This document shows positions 53,887 to 62,507 of a stretch of DNA of 64,000 bases, piece by piece (the stretch's first letter is position 1; the number at the start of each line of letters is the position of its first letter). The DNA is from Bremerella sp. TYQ1. Lineage in GTDB: Bacteria > Planctomycetota > Planctomycetia > Pirellulales > Pirellulaceae. A program made the translations under genes and the position numbers. The stretch lies in the NCBI RefSeq assembly GCF_020150455.1, contig NZ_CP083740.1, positions 1,426,001-1,490,000 on the forward strand, written 5' to 3'. Under the pieces are notes generated by a model. The model saw only the letters and a list, made by a program, of their open reading frames with translations. It had not been told where the DNA came from and did no database searches.

Positions 53887-55407
53887 TTATCGTGGGAACG
53901 CGATTACTTTCGCTTCTGGCATTGCTGTTTCTTCTTCCGTGACCATTTCGTACAGCAATTCTCGGGCAACATCGCAGTCGCGCGGCTCGCTTTGCTCGAC
54001 GGAATCGCTGACAAGCCGTTCGGTCGTCTGTCCCGTGATTAACACGGTATCGCCGATTTCGGCTTGGCTAAATGCGTATCGGATCGCTTCTTTTCGATTC
54101 GGCACCACATGGGCTTTGGCGGGGCGAGCAAAGCCATCGATGATGTCGTGAACCACTTCGTTCGACGTTGCACCTGAGGTGCCACTCATGGTGATCAGCG
54201 AAACATCGCTACCTCGTTCAGCGACGCGGCCCAAAAGGGGACGGTTAATGCGATCGCTCGATTCGTGGGCACCTAAAACGCAGATCAATCGTCCATGGGT
54301 CACCCGGCGGAGGGTTTTCAATGCAACGGCAAGTCCATCATGGGTATGTGCCTGATCGACGAATACCCCATAGGACTGGCCACATTCGATGCGTTGCATT
54401 CGGCCTGGCAGCATCTCGACCGATTCCAAACCACGAACGACCGTTTTCATATCGACTCCGTAAACCAGACAGACAGCCGCTGCGACCAGACAGTTGTAGA
54501 CGTGATGATCCCCAATCATGCGCGTACATACGGGCATCGTCTGACTGCCGGCGGTGAGCAAAAAGGTTTGCTCGCTCTTATGGCGTTCGACAACGGATGC
54601 CGTAATCTCACCCACTCCATGCATTGCAATGGAAAGGGAGGGCACCTCGGCCTGATTGAGAAGTCGCGAACAGTTTGAGTCGTCGCCGTTGAAAATGGCA
54701 ACGCCCGTGTCGCGGAGATATTTCAGAAGTTTCTTTTTTGCTCGGTAGTAATTGCGAGCCGAGCCATGAAGCTCGATGTGATTCTGGCGAATGTTCGTAA
54801 ATGCGGCGACATCCAGCTGGATGCCTGCCAAATGCTGCTTGACCAAGCCTTCGCTAGAAGCCTCGATGACCGCGTGAGTACAGCCGTTGTACTGCATACG
54901 GGAAAGCATGTCGGCCATGATGGCCGGATTAGGAGTAGGATGACTCCATGACTGCTCGTCGTAGCCGTTGTCGAAGCCCAAGCTCGTCAGACTACCGACT
55001 TTCGCGCCTGCTTTTTGCAGAATGGCTTTGATAAGCAAGCACGTCGTCGTTTTGCCGTTGGTACCTGTCACGCCGATCACTTTGATTCGATCGGTCGGCT
55101 GGTCGGCAAGAGCATGGCAAAGCTGGCCATAAGCTTCGCGGCTATCCGAGACCACACACACCGGCACGCTAACGGGGAGTGGTTTCTCGGAGATAACCGC
55201 TGCGGCACCACGTTCGATCGCTTCGTCAACGTGGTCATGACCATCTTGATGGTCTTCGCAAATGGCAACGAATACTTCGCCAGGGAGGACATGTTCAGGA
55301 CGAGCACAGCAAGCTTTCGCCAAGATGTCGCTACCGCCGAAGAAGTTTGCTTCGGGCAAGAGATTTCGGAGCGAGACTCCCACGCGGGAAGTGATTGTCT
55401 GCGACAT
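53887..55407 (-). CDS. MurE-like Mur ligase family protein
   Basis: 506 aa from the ATG at 55407 with AAGGAGG upstream. MurE-type N-domain, P-loop GVTGTNGKTTT (112-122), HPTPNPAIMADML, EASSEGLVKQHLAGI and a carbamylated-Lys region (YYRAKKKLL) are intact. VDQAHTHDGLA (350-360) stands for VDYAHTPD. The C-terminal substrate-binding motifs differ: GAHESSDR (379-386) for the usual GxGGDRD, TMSGTSG (406-412) where DNPR is expected, and GQTTE (459-463) for GKGHE. ATP use is likely, but diaminopimelate binding is doubtful. It may add another amino acid or act on another substrate. Confidence 0.85.
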   Translation of the reverse strand: MSQTITSRVGVSLRNLLPEANFFGGSDILAKACCARPEHVLPGEVFVAICEDHQDGHDHVDEAIERGAAAVISEKPLPVSVPVCVVSDSREAYGQLCHALADQPTDRIKVIGVTGTNGKTTTCLLIKAILQKAGAKVGSLTSLGFDNGYDEQSWSHPTPNPAIMADMLSRMQYNGCTHAVIEASSEGLVKQHLAGIQLDVAAFTNIRQNHIELHGSARNYYRAKKKLLKYLRDTGVAIFNGDDSNCSRLLNQAEVPSLSIAMHGVGEITASVVERHKSEQTFLLTAGSQTMPVCTRMIGDHHVYNCLVAAAVCLVYGVDMKTVVRGLESVEMLPGRMQRIECGQSYGVFVDQAHTHDGLAVALKTLRRVTHGRLICVLGAHESSDRINRPLLGRVAERGSDVSLITMSGTSGATSNEVVHDIIDGFARPAKAHVVPNRKEAIRYAFSQAEIGDTVLITGQTTERLVSDSVEQSEPRDCDVARELLYEMVTEEETAMPEAKVIAFPR

Positions 55408-55698
55408 CGTTGGCCTCCTTGCCAATTTTTGGGCGCGAACCAAAGGGAGAAAAAACCTCGAATCCATCCGAAGTTTTTACGTAAGCGACTCGTCCTGGTT
55501 CTTCCTGACCGAGGAGATGCCTAAAATGGGCTTGTCGCTCGACGCTGGAGCTAATGTTTTCCATTTCCGCTAAAGAGTCAACCCGACTTTGCCGACACGC
55601 CGCAGAAGTTTTATCGCTTCGGTGATGCAAGAAACACGTTCCAGCCGTAATCTGCCCAGCCCTTGCCAGCTAGCACATTTTTACGAAATTCTGACCGC

Positions 55699-56400
55699 AT
55701 GCCTTCGCAAGACTTCGACCTCGACGAATTGGCCTCCTACCTTCACTTGACTCCACAACAAGTCGAAAAGCTCGCCAATCGTGACGATATCCCTGGCCGC
55801 AAAGTGGCTGGTAAGTGGAAGTTCTCTAAAGCTGATATCCATCATTGGCTGGAACACCGAATCGGTGTATTCGACGATCAAGAATTGGAACGTGTCGAAG
55901 GGGTACTCGATCGGCATGGACGGCACGAGGAACCGGTTCGCATCTCGGATATGCTGCATGAAAGCACGATCAAGATTCCGCTGAAAAGTCGCTCGCCTAG
56001 AAAAGTGATTACAGAGATTTGCGAGGTGGCAACGCAAGCAGGCTACCTCTGGGATGCCCCCAAGATGATCGACGCCGTGCTGCAGCGTGAAAGTATGCAC
56101 TCGACCGCACTCGACAACGGTGTGGCGTTGCTGCACCCTCGTCGGCCGCTGCCTTCGATCATGTCGGAAGGATTTTTGGCCGTTGGTCGCACATTTCAGG
56201 GAATTCCTTTCGGCGGCAGCCGTGGAATTTTGACCGACGTGTTTTTTCTGATCGGCTCGATCGACGATCCTTCCCACTTACGGACACTGGCCCGTTTAAG
56301 CCGAATTATCAACGATAGCACTGTCATCCAGGGCATTCGAGGCGCGGATCATGCGGACGAAGTTCTCGATCTCATTCGCCAGCGCGAGGACGACTTGTAA
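55699..56400 (+). CDS. HTH - PTS EIIA (PtsN-like) fusion
   Basis: 233 aa from the ATG at 55699. Residues 1-55 are an excisionase-like winged helix (LDELASYLHLTPQQVEKLANRDDIPGRKVAGKWKFSKADIHHWLEHR). Residues 90-230 are an EIIA-nitrogen domain (VQRESMHSTALDNGVALLHPR, with the phospho-His in LLHPR). A DNA- or protein-binding N-domain linked to a phosphorylatable domain suggests a regulatory role like PtsN. Next gene starts directly after its stop. Confidence 0.88.
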   Translation: MPSQDFDLDELASYLHLTPQQVEKLANRDDIPGRKVAGKWKFSKADIHHWLEHRIGVFDDQELERVEGVLDRHGRHEEPVRISDMLHESTIKIPLKSRSPRKVITEICEVATQAGYLWDAPKMIDAVLQRESMHSTALDNGVALLHPRRPLPSIMSEGFLAVGRTFQGIPFGGSRGILTDVFFLIGSIDDPSHLRTLARLSRIINDSTVIQGIRGADHADEVLDLIRQREDDL

Positions 56401-57204
56401 GTGGCTTGGGCAAGAAAACGCGTTGCAGTTCTCGGTTCGATTTCAGCAGACGAGTTCGATGGACTCTTATCGTGGCTGAATGACCGTGACGACTGCGAAA
56501 TTCTTACGGACGATTTCGCCGACATCGAGAACGTCGACGCTGTCTTTCTATGCGTGTCCCGCCCACAACAGACATTCGGGTCGTCTCTTGAAGACTTTCG
56601 CCGGAAGAATCCGCTGGCGTGGATCGTTCAAATATTTGGTCCATGGTGCGTCGGCGAAGCTCGCACTGGCCCAACTCCAGAAGGTATCGTGCGGATGGCG
56701 TGGTACCAATGGGCTTACCGTCTGCCGTGGCTGTTGGAATCAGACGCCAACTTGTCCCCGACATTCGCTCCGCAGGAAGAAGTCTTTGCTTTCTTGGCAT
56801 CGATCGAAACAACGCCGAAGCGTGGAACGGTTGGTATCGTTGCCAAGACATTCGACGATTACGACTATCTTCGATCAGCCTGCGAATCGCTTGGCTTTAC
56901 GACAAATTGGGTAACGTCGCCGCTGAATGATCCCCCTGAAAAGCCGACTGCTTTGCTTGGAATTGCGGCGGGAACCGAATCGGCTGATTTCACACCGATC
57001 TCTGACGTTTTCAAGCGAGTTGATGGCATTCCCAAGATCCTCTGCCTCGGGACGCCGACATGGGAAGACTGGGACAGAGCTAAATCTTGCGGGATTTCGG
57101 CCATTCTGGGGCAACCGTTTCAGCTTTCCGATGTTGCTCAATTGCTGAAACCAGCGGCAGATTGCGGCATTTTGCCCCTCGTCAATCCTTCTGCCAATCG
57201 GTAG
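56401..57204 (+). CDS. Hypothetical protein with two receiver-like halves
   Basis: 267 aa from a GTG that directly follows the TAA of the EIIA gene. The N-half (RVAVLGSISADEFDGLLSWL, FLCVSRPQQTFG, IVQIFGPWCVGEART) and C-half (GTVGIVAKTFDDYDYLRSACESLGFTT, KILCLGTPTWEDWDRAKSCGISAILGQPFQLSDVAQLL) look like two response-regulator-type alpha/beta folds. No phosphoacceptor Asp cluster is certain. Probably works with the EIIA fusion. Confidence 0.7.
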   Translation: MAWARKRVAVLGSISADEFDGLLSWLNDRDDCEILTDDFADIENVDAVFLCVSRPQQTFGSSLEDFRRKNPLAWIVQIFGPWCVGEARTGPTPEGIVRMAWYQWAYRLPWLLESDANLSPTFAPQEEVFAFLASIETTPKRGTVGIVAKTFDDYDYLRSACESLGFTTNWVTSPLNDPPEKPTALLGIAAGTESADFTPISDVFKRVDGIPKILCLGTPTWEDWDRAKSCGISAILGQPFQLSDVAQLLKPAADCGILPLVNPSANR

Positions 57205-57277
57205 GATGAGGAGTTCGACCAGCGGTTTTGGTCCTTTTTAGGGGCACCGCCTTCCGCGAACCCAAATTCTTAGCGAC

Positions 57278-58699
57278 ATGACCAGTCTGCCAATTATTGA
57301 TCCGAATACCCCCAATCCCACATCTGCCACGGAAGCAAATGCTTCGGGAGAGGCCCGCGGTAAGTATTCGTTCATCAGCTTGGGCTGCCCTAAGAACCTG
57401 GTCGACAGCGAACGCATGCTGGGGCTGCTGAACAAAGATGGCTATCAGCTGACCCAAGACACCGAAGGGTCCGACTTTGTCGTGATCAATACCTGCGGTT
57501 TCATTGAGCGTGCTCGCGACGAGTCGTTCGCCGCGATTGAAGAAATGCTGGAACTCAAGCGGCAAGGCAAAATCAAAGGGGTTATTGTTTCCGGTTGTTT
57601 GGCGGAACGCCAAAAAGACTCGCTGCTGGAAACTTGCCCTGAGATCGATCAAGTCGTCGGGGTGTTCGGACGCGAAGAAATTACCCGTGTCGCGGATCGA
57701 CTGGTAGGTAAGCTGGAAGAGCAGCGAACGGTGTTCAAACCAGCCCCAGTTCGAGCCCTCAACGACCGCGAGCGTTTGCGTATCACGCCGCCTCACTTTT
57801 CCTACCTGAAGATCTCCGAAGGTTGTGATCGGCTCTGTACGTTCTGCGCAATCCCCAAGATGCGCGGCAAGCATGCCACCAAACCGATGGAAGAAGTGAT
57901 TGCCGAAGCAGAGGAACTTGCCGCCGATGGCGTTCGCGAGCTGATCATCGTCGCACAGGACACGACCTATTACGGAATGGATTTGTATGGCGAATCGCGT
58001 TTGGCAGAGCTTCTGTCGAAACTGAATGAAGTGCAGGGGATCGATTGGATTCGCTTGATGTACTTCTACCCGATGTACGTCACACGTCCGCTGCTGGAAA
58101 CGATTGCGGCTTGCGACAAGATTGTTCCTTACGTCGACATCCCGCTACAGCATATCAATAACACTATGCTTCGCCGGATGGCTCGCCGTGTGACACGGGA
58201 GCAGACCGAAGTTCTGGTCGGTGAGATGCGAGAGATCATTCCCGGCTTGAACATTCGTACGACATTCATCACCGGCTTCCCAGGCGAAACGGACGAGCAA
58301 TTCCTGGAACTCGCTGACTTTATTGAGAAACAGCGATTTGAACGCGTCGGCGTGTTCACTTATTCCAAGGAAGAAGGAACCCCGGCAGTCAAACTAGACG
58401 ATCATTTGCCCGAAGAGCTGATGGAACAGCGACGCGAACACCTGATGGCGATCCAGCAGGAAGTGGTGTTCGATCATAACGAGGCAAAAGTCGGGCAAAC
58501 GATGGACGTGATCATCGACCAACCGGTCCCTGGCGAAAAGACCGCTTTCATCGGTCGTACCAAAGCAGATGCCCCCGACGTCGACTGCGTGACCTACGTC
58601 ACCGGCCGCGGATTAAAGCCGGGGGATATCGTACCGACCGAGATTGTGATGTACAAAGACTATGATCTGGTCGGCGTGGCAAGTGGTCCCGCCAAATAG
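57278..58699 (+). CDS. rimO: Ribosomal protein S12 methylthiotransferase
   Basis: 473 aa. UPF0004 domain with SLGCPKNLVDSERM and INTCGFIERAR and VSGCLAE (three Cys for the auxiliary [4Fe-4S]). The radical-SAM motif is EGCDRLCTFCAIP (CxxxCxxC). TRAM domain at the end (VIIDQPVPGEKTAFIGRTKADAPDVD). It methylthiolates Asp88 of S12 (E. coli numbering). The first 28 residues are an extra Pro/Asn-rich head. Confidence 0.97.
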   Translation: MTSLPIIDPNTPNPTSATEANASGEARGKYSFISLGCPKNLVDSERMLGLLNKDGYQLTQDTEGSDFVVINTCGFIERARDESFAAIEEMLELKRQGKIKGVIVSGCLAERQKDSLLETCPEIDQVVGVFGREEITRVADRLVGKLEEQRTVFKPAPVRALNDRERLRITPPHFSYLKISEGCDRLCTFCAIPKMRGKHATKPMEEVIAEAEELAADGVRELIIVAQDTTYYGMDLYGESRLAELLSKLNEVQGIDWIRLMYFYPMYVTRPLLETIAACDKIVPYVDIPLQHINNTMLRRMARRVTREQTEVLVGEMREIIPGLNIRTTFITGFPGETDEQFLELADFIEKQRFERVGVFTYSKEEGTPAVKLDDHLPEELMEQRREHLMAIQQEVVFDHNEAKVGQTMDVIIDQPVPGEKTAFIGRTKADAPDVDCVTYVTGRGLKPGDIVPTEIVMYKDYDLVGVASGPAK

Positions 58700-58747
58700 C
58701 GATAGACTTCGACTGCCGCACATGAAGGGCGGCTCGGCGGATTGTTC

Positions 58748-59377
58748 ATGTCTGATAAGCCCATCCCTTCCAGCGTCATCGTCAATGTTCCCAACACGTT
58801 GACGGGTATTCGCTTTCTGCTGTCCATCGTGGCGTTTGTGCTGTTGCCGCTGCATTTTATTTGGGCGGCGCTGGCAATTTTTATCATCGCCGTTTCTACC
58901 GACTGGATCGACGGCTATTGGGCGCGAAAGTACAACCAAGTCACACAGTTCGGCCGAATCTTCGATCCGTTTGTCGATAAGATCATTATCTGTGGTACTT
59001 TTGTGTTTCTTGTTGCGTTGCCAGGATCTGGAATTGCCGCATGGGTGGCTGTTGTCGTGATGGGACGCGAAATGCTGGTCACCGTTATCCGAAGCTTCGT
59101 CGAACAACATGGTGGAGATTTTTCCGCGAACTGGCCTGGCAAATGGAAGATGGTGTTCCAATGTGCCTCGGCGATCCTTTCGATGATAGTACTGGGCATG
59201 GACGAAGGAACTGCACAAACCACCTGGTATGGCTTGGCGAATGTTTCTCCGGCTTGGCTCGTCTATTTGTTTAATTTGGTGTTATGGGGCACGATAACGC
59301 TAACACTCGCCTCCGGCTGGATTTATATTGTTGACGCAATACGTATGATCCAGTCTGGAAAACTCTCTTCGAAGTAA
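58748..59377 (+). CDS. pgsA: CDP-diacylglycerol-glycerol-3-phosphate phosphatidyltransferase
   Basis: 209 aa from the ATG at 58748 (a TTG lies two codons earlier). The CDP-alcohol phosphotransferase motif DGxxAR(x8)GxxxDxxxD is complete in STDWIDGYWARKYNQVTQF and GRIFDPFVDKII. Several TM helices (RFLLSIVAFVLLPLHFI, IIICGTFVFLVALPG). It makes phosphatidylglycerophosphate for phosphatidylglycerol. Specificity is inferred from sequence similarity. Confidence 0.9.
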   Translation: MSDKPIPSSVIVNVPNTLTGIRFLLSIVAFVLLPLHFIWAALAIFIIAVSTDWIDGYWARKYNQVTQFGRIFDPFVDKIIICGTFVFLVALPGSGIAAWVAVVVMGREMLVTVIRSFVEQHGGDFSANWPGKWKMVFQCASAILSMIVLGMDEGTAQTTWYGLANVSPAWLVYLFNLVLWGTITLTLASGWIYIVDAIRMIQSGKLSSK

Positions 59378-59389
59378 GTCGCTAACGCC

Positions 59390-60406
59390 GTGATTCAATT
59401 GCTTGTTGGCATGGGCCTGTTGGGATATGCCGCACTGATTTTGCTGGTCAGTGTTAGTCTGTGGATTGGCATCTTCCATTGTCTTTCAAAGAATCGGCCA
59501 ATCCTGGAAACTCGGCCGGCTCCGGTGGCTCGCTGGGGACTATTCGACGTCGCCGGTGGAACAATCGCGGTCATAGTGCTGATCAGCTATTTCTTCTCAA
59601 TCGGATCGCCTGGTCGGCCAATTGGACTCGAGGAAATGACCATCGAGCAGAAGTCCACGGCCATGTGGGGACAAATGGCTGCTCAGTCGATTGTTTGCGT
59701 TGGCTTGCTGTTCTTAATTGTTCTGCGTGGAGGAGTGACACTCATTCTGGGAAGTTCCGCAAGAGAGTTCTTCCAAGATGTGGTCCTCGGTCTCGGTGCT
59801 TTTTGTACTCTGTGTGTCCCAGTAATCATCATCCAGGTGATCGTCGCCCAGTTCGTCGAATACGACCATCCGTTAATTCGGATGCTGCAAGAGTCTCCTA
59901 GCCCTGAGATCCTAGTCCCCGTGGTTGTTTCCGCGGTGTTGATCGCACCGATCTCCGAGGAATTTGCGTTTCGTTTAATCCTGCAAGGCTGGCTAGAGGA
60001 CGTCTTCTCAGGTCGGTTCCTATCTGCCGGCGAAATCCTTTTTGGTCGCTTTGGCTTTCCCGAAAATGACTTACAGCACTCGGTATCCTCTTGGGATTCC
60101 GCTCCGCTGAATGATCAATCGGCTGTCGTCGCTGACTCAGAATCCAACGTTCTCTACCCGCAGCGGCCTTCACTGATGGTGTTGCCGATTATCGTTAGCT
60201 CAATCATTTTTGCCTTGCTTCACTGGGGGCAAGGAGCGGCCTGGATCCCGCTTTTTTTCCTGGCGTTGGGGCTTGGTTACATCTACCAAAAAAGGCGAAC
60301 TCTAACCCCCAGCCTGGTTGTTCATATGCTTCTCAATGGGCAATCGATGGGACTACTTCTGCTGCAGATCTTCTTTGGCGACGAGCTTACCAGTCCGCCG
60401 GTTTAA
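59390..60406 (+). CDS. CPBP-family intramembrane glutamic protease (Abi/RCE1)
   Basis: 338 aa from a GTG. About eight TM helices. The catalytic motifs are IAPISEEFAFRLILQGW (EExxxR), FALLHWGQGAAWIP (FxxxH) and LVVHMLLNG (HxxxN). An insert of about 50 residues between them is Ser/Asp-rich and cytoplasmic or external. Probably cleaves or processes membrane proteins; substrate unknown. It follows pgsA after 12 bases. Confidence 0.9.
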   Translation: MIQLLVGMGLLGYAALILLVSVSLWIGIFHCLSKNRPILETRPAPVARWGLFDVAGGTIAVIVLISYFFSIGSPGRPIGLEEMTIEQKSTAMWGQMAAQSIVCVGLLFLIVLRGGVTLILGSSAREFFQDVVLGLGAFCTLCVPVIIIQVIVAQFVEYDHPLIRMLQESPSPEILVPVVVSAVLIAPISEEFAFRLILQGWLEDVFSGRFLSAGEILFGRFGFPENDLQHSVSSWDSAPLNDQSAVVADSESNVLYPQRPSLMVLPIIVSSIIFALLHWGQGAAWIPLFFLALGLGYIYQKRRTLTPSLVVHMLLNGQSMGLLLLQIFFGDELTSPPV

Positions 60407-60547
60407 CAACCGCCTGCTGCCCTTTATAATGCTTGCCATGCAAAGAGAATCAGTGTCGCTGTCATTTGTTCCGCCTGGAACACAGTCGGTTATCTGATTC
60501 TTCCTTTATCACAGCCCACCATCAGCATCGTAGCGGAGTTGAATCGA

Positions 60548-61633
60548 ATGGCGTTCGGTTTTGGCATTATTGGTACCGGAATGATCGCGGACTTTCATGC
60601 AAAGGCGATTGCCGACATTCCTGATGCGAAGCTTGTGGGTTGCTACAATCGCACCGCGGAGAAAGCCAAGAAGTTCGCCGAATCGCATGGCATTACGGCC
60701 TACGACGACCTCGACGCGATGCTCGCCAACCCAGATATCCATGTCGTGACCATCTGCACGGCAAGTGGTGCCCATATGGAACCAGGCGTTGCTGCGGCAA
60801 AAGCTGGCAAACATGTCATTGTCGAAAAGCCGCTGGACGTCACACTCGCGCGTTGCGATGCCATTATCAACGCCTGTCGCGAAAACAACGTAAAACTAGC
60901 CACTATCTTCCCAAGCCGTTTCCATGGCCCGTCGACGGAAATGAAAAAGGCCATCGTCGACGGTCGCTTCGGAACACTTTCCCTGGGCGATGCTTATGTG
61001 AAGTGGTTCCGTACGCAGGAATACTACGACAGTGGTGCTTGGCGAGGAACCTGGCAACTGGATGGTGGCGGTGCTCTGATGAATCAGGCGATTCACAGCG
61101 TCGACTTGTTGTGCTGGCTGATGGGCGATGTCGAGTCCATCACCGCGAATTGCAGTTTGATCGGACATGAACGCATTGAAGTTGAAGACGTTGCCGTAGC
61201 TTCTCTCAAATTTAAGAACGGCGCCCTCGGTACTATCGAAGCAAGCACGGCCGTGTACCCTGGCTATCTGAAACGGATTGAAATCCACGGCACTAAGGGT
61301 ACCGCGGTGATGGAAGAAGAAGACATCAAGAGTTGGGATTTTGCCGAGCCAACCGAGGAGGATGAAGCCATTCGGCAGCGTCTAGCAGGTAAAACCGAAA
61401 CAGGTGGTGGAGCGGCCGACCCGAAAGCGATCGGACATCACGGACACCGAGCTCAGTTCGAAGATCTTCTCGCTGCCGTCAAAGAGGATCGTGAACCAGC
61501 GGTCAACGGTCCTGAAGGGCGACGTTCCGTCGAAGTCATCCTTGGCATTTATCAGGCTGCAGCAACCGGACAGCGTGTCGACTTCCCATTGGAAAAAGAC
61601 CCTGACCTCAGCGACTGGTCGCCAGGCAAATAG
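60548..61633 (+). CDS. Gfo/Idh/MocA-family oxidoreductase
   Basis: 361 aa from the ATG at 60548 (GGAG upstream). N-terminal Rossmann fold GFGIIGTGMIADFHAKAI and the family motif GKHVIVEKPLDV (EKP). The C-terminal catalytic His region is GGGALMNQAIHSVDLLCWLMG. NAD(P)-dependent sugar or cyclitol dehydrogenase; substrate unknown. Convergent with the TIM-barrel gene at 61646. Confidence 0.93.
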   Translation: MAFGFGIIGTGMIADFHAKAIADIPDAKLVGCYNRTAEKAKKFAESHGITAYDDLDAMLANPDIHVVTICTASGAHMEPGVAAAKAGKHVIVEKPLDVTLARCDAIINACRENNVKLATIFPSRFHGPSTEMKKAIVDGRFGTLSLGDAYVKWFRTQEYYDSGAWRGTWQLDGGGALMNQAIHSVDLLCWLMGDVESITANCSLIGHERIEVEDVAVASLKFKNGALGTIEASTAVYPGYLKRIEIHGTKGTAVMEEEDIKSWDFAEPTEEDEAIRQRLAGKTETGGGAADPKAIGHHGHRAQFEDLLAAVKEDREPAVNGPEGRRSVEVILGIYQAAATGQRVDFPLEKDPDLSDWSPGK

Positions 61634-61645
61634 TTCTCGAAGTTC

Positions 61646-62488
61646 TTAGTTGGCCCCAGCAGTTGCTTTCGTGCGGATTGCAGTCAGACCATCTAAGTTC
61701 TCTTGAAGCGAATCTTTCGCATCCAAGTGGTTGCGATGGTCCAAAATTCCAATCGGACCATCGTAGCCAGCTTCGATAACGACTTGGATCATCTCTTGCT
61801 CATGCATGCCCCTGCCGATCCCCAGAATCTTCGGTTCGGCGTTGTCGTTCATGCCATTCAAGTTGAGACACAACAGATAGGGCTTCAGCATTGCGAAGGC
61901 TTCCGGCCAATCGGCGATGTGATCGTGCCCATGATGGAAGTTGTAAACAATCCCAACGTGATCAAAACCCATTGCTCGTAGCCGTTTACAAACAGCGACT
62001 AAGTTTTTCGGTTCGCCTTCCCAGCCGCCGTGGTTATACAAACCGAGTGGTAGGTTTTGCTTCTGAGTCCGCTGGGCAATTTCTTTTAACTGCCGAGCCG
62101 CTTGCTCCACTTTTTGCTCTTCGTTTTCACGATCGGTCCGGGGAATCATCTCCCAGATCTGTGGGTGAAGGTCATACTTCTCGAACAAGCGAAACGCTTC
62201 AGGGTGATACCGCCAAAACGCAAAGAATTCGATTCCATGTTTTCGATACGCCTGAATTTCGGCCTCGAAAGCAGGAACATGCTCAGCACGCCAATCATAA
62301 GCACAACGCTTTAAGCCAAGCTGCTGAAGCATCTCCGCACGCTCTTCCGGCGTACGTTTCGCGGCATCGAAAGGAACGATGCACCACGCGACCAGGTTAT
62401 CTTGCTTCAGCACCTCAGGCTCGCCACCACAGACTTCCGATCCGAAAAACAGCAGAAGCATGACCAGAAAAGTTGAGCAGCGAAGCAC
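61646..62488 (-). CDS. Secreted TIM-barrel protein, sugar phosphate isomerase/epimerase-like
   Basis: 280 aa from a GTG at 62488 with GAAGGTG upstream, starting with the signal VLRCSTFLVMLLLFFGSEVCGG. The barrel has YRKHGIEFFAFWRYHPEAF, LGLYNHGGWEGEPKNLV, GFDHVGIVYNFHHGHDHIADWP and GPIGILDHRNHLDAKDSLQ, close to xylose isomerase-like TIM barrels with metal ligands His/Asp. It follows DUF1501 after 19 bases. Confidence 0.85.
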   Translation of the reverse strand: MLRCSTFLVMLLLFFGSEVCGGEPEVLKQDNLVAWCIVPFDAAKRTPEERAEMLQQLGLKRCAYDWRAEHVPAFEAEIQAYRKHGIEFFAFWRYHPEAFRLFEKYDLHPQIWEMIPRTDRENEEQKVEQAARQLKEIAQRTQKQNLPLGLYNHGGWEGEPKNLVAVCKRLRAMGFDHVGIVYNFHHGHDHIADWPEAFAMLKPYLLCLNLNGMNDNAEPKILGIGRGMHEQEMIQVVIEAGYDGPIGILDHRNHLDAKDSLQENLDGLTAIRTKATAGAN

Positions 62489-62507
62489 GAGTGCACCTTC
62501 TATAAGA

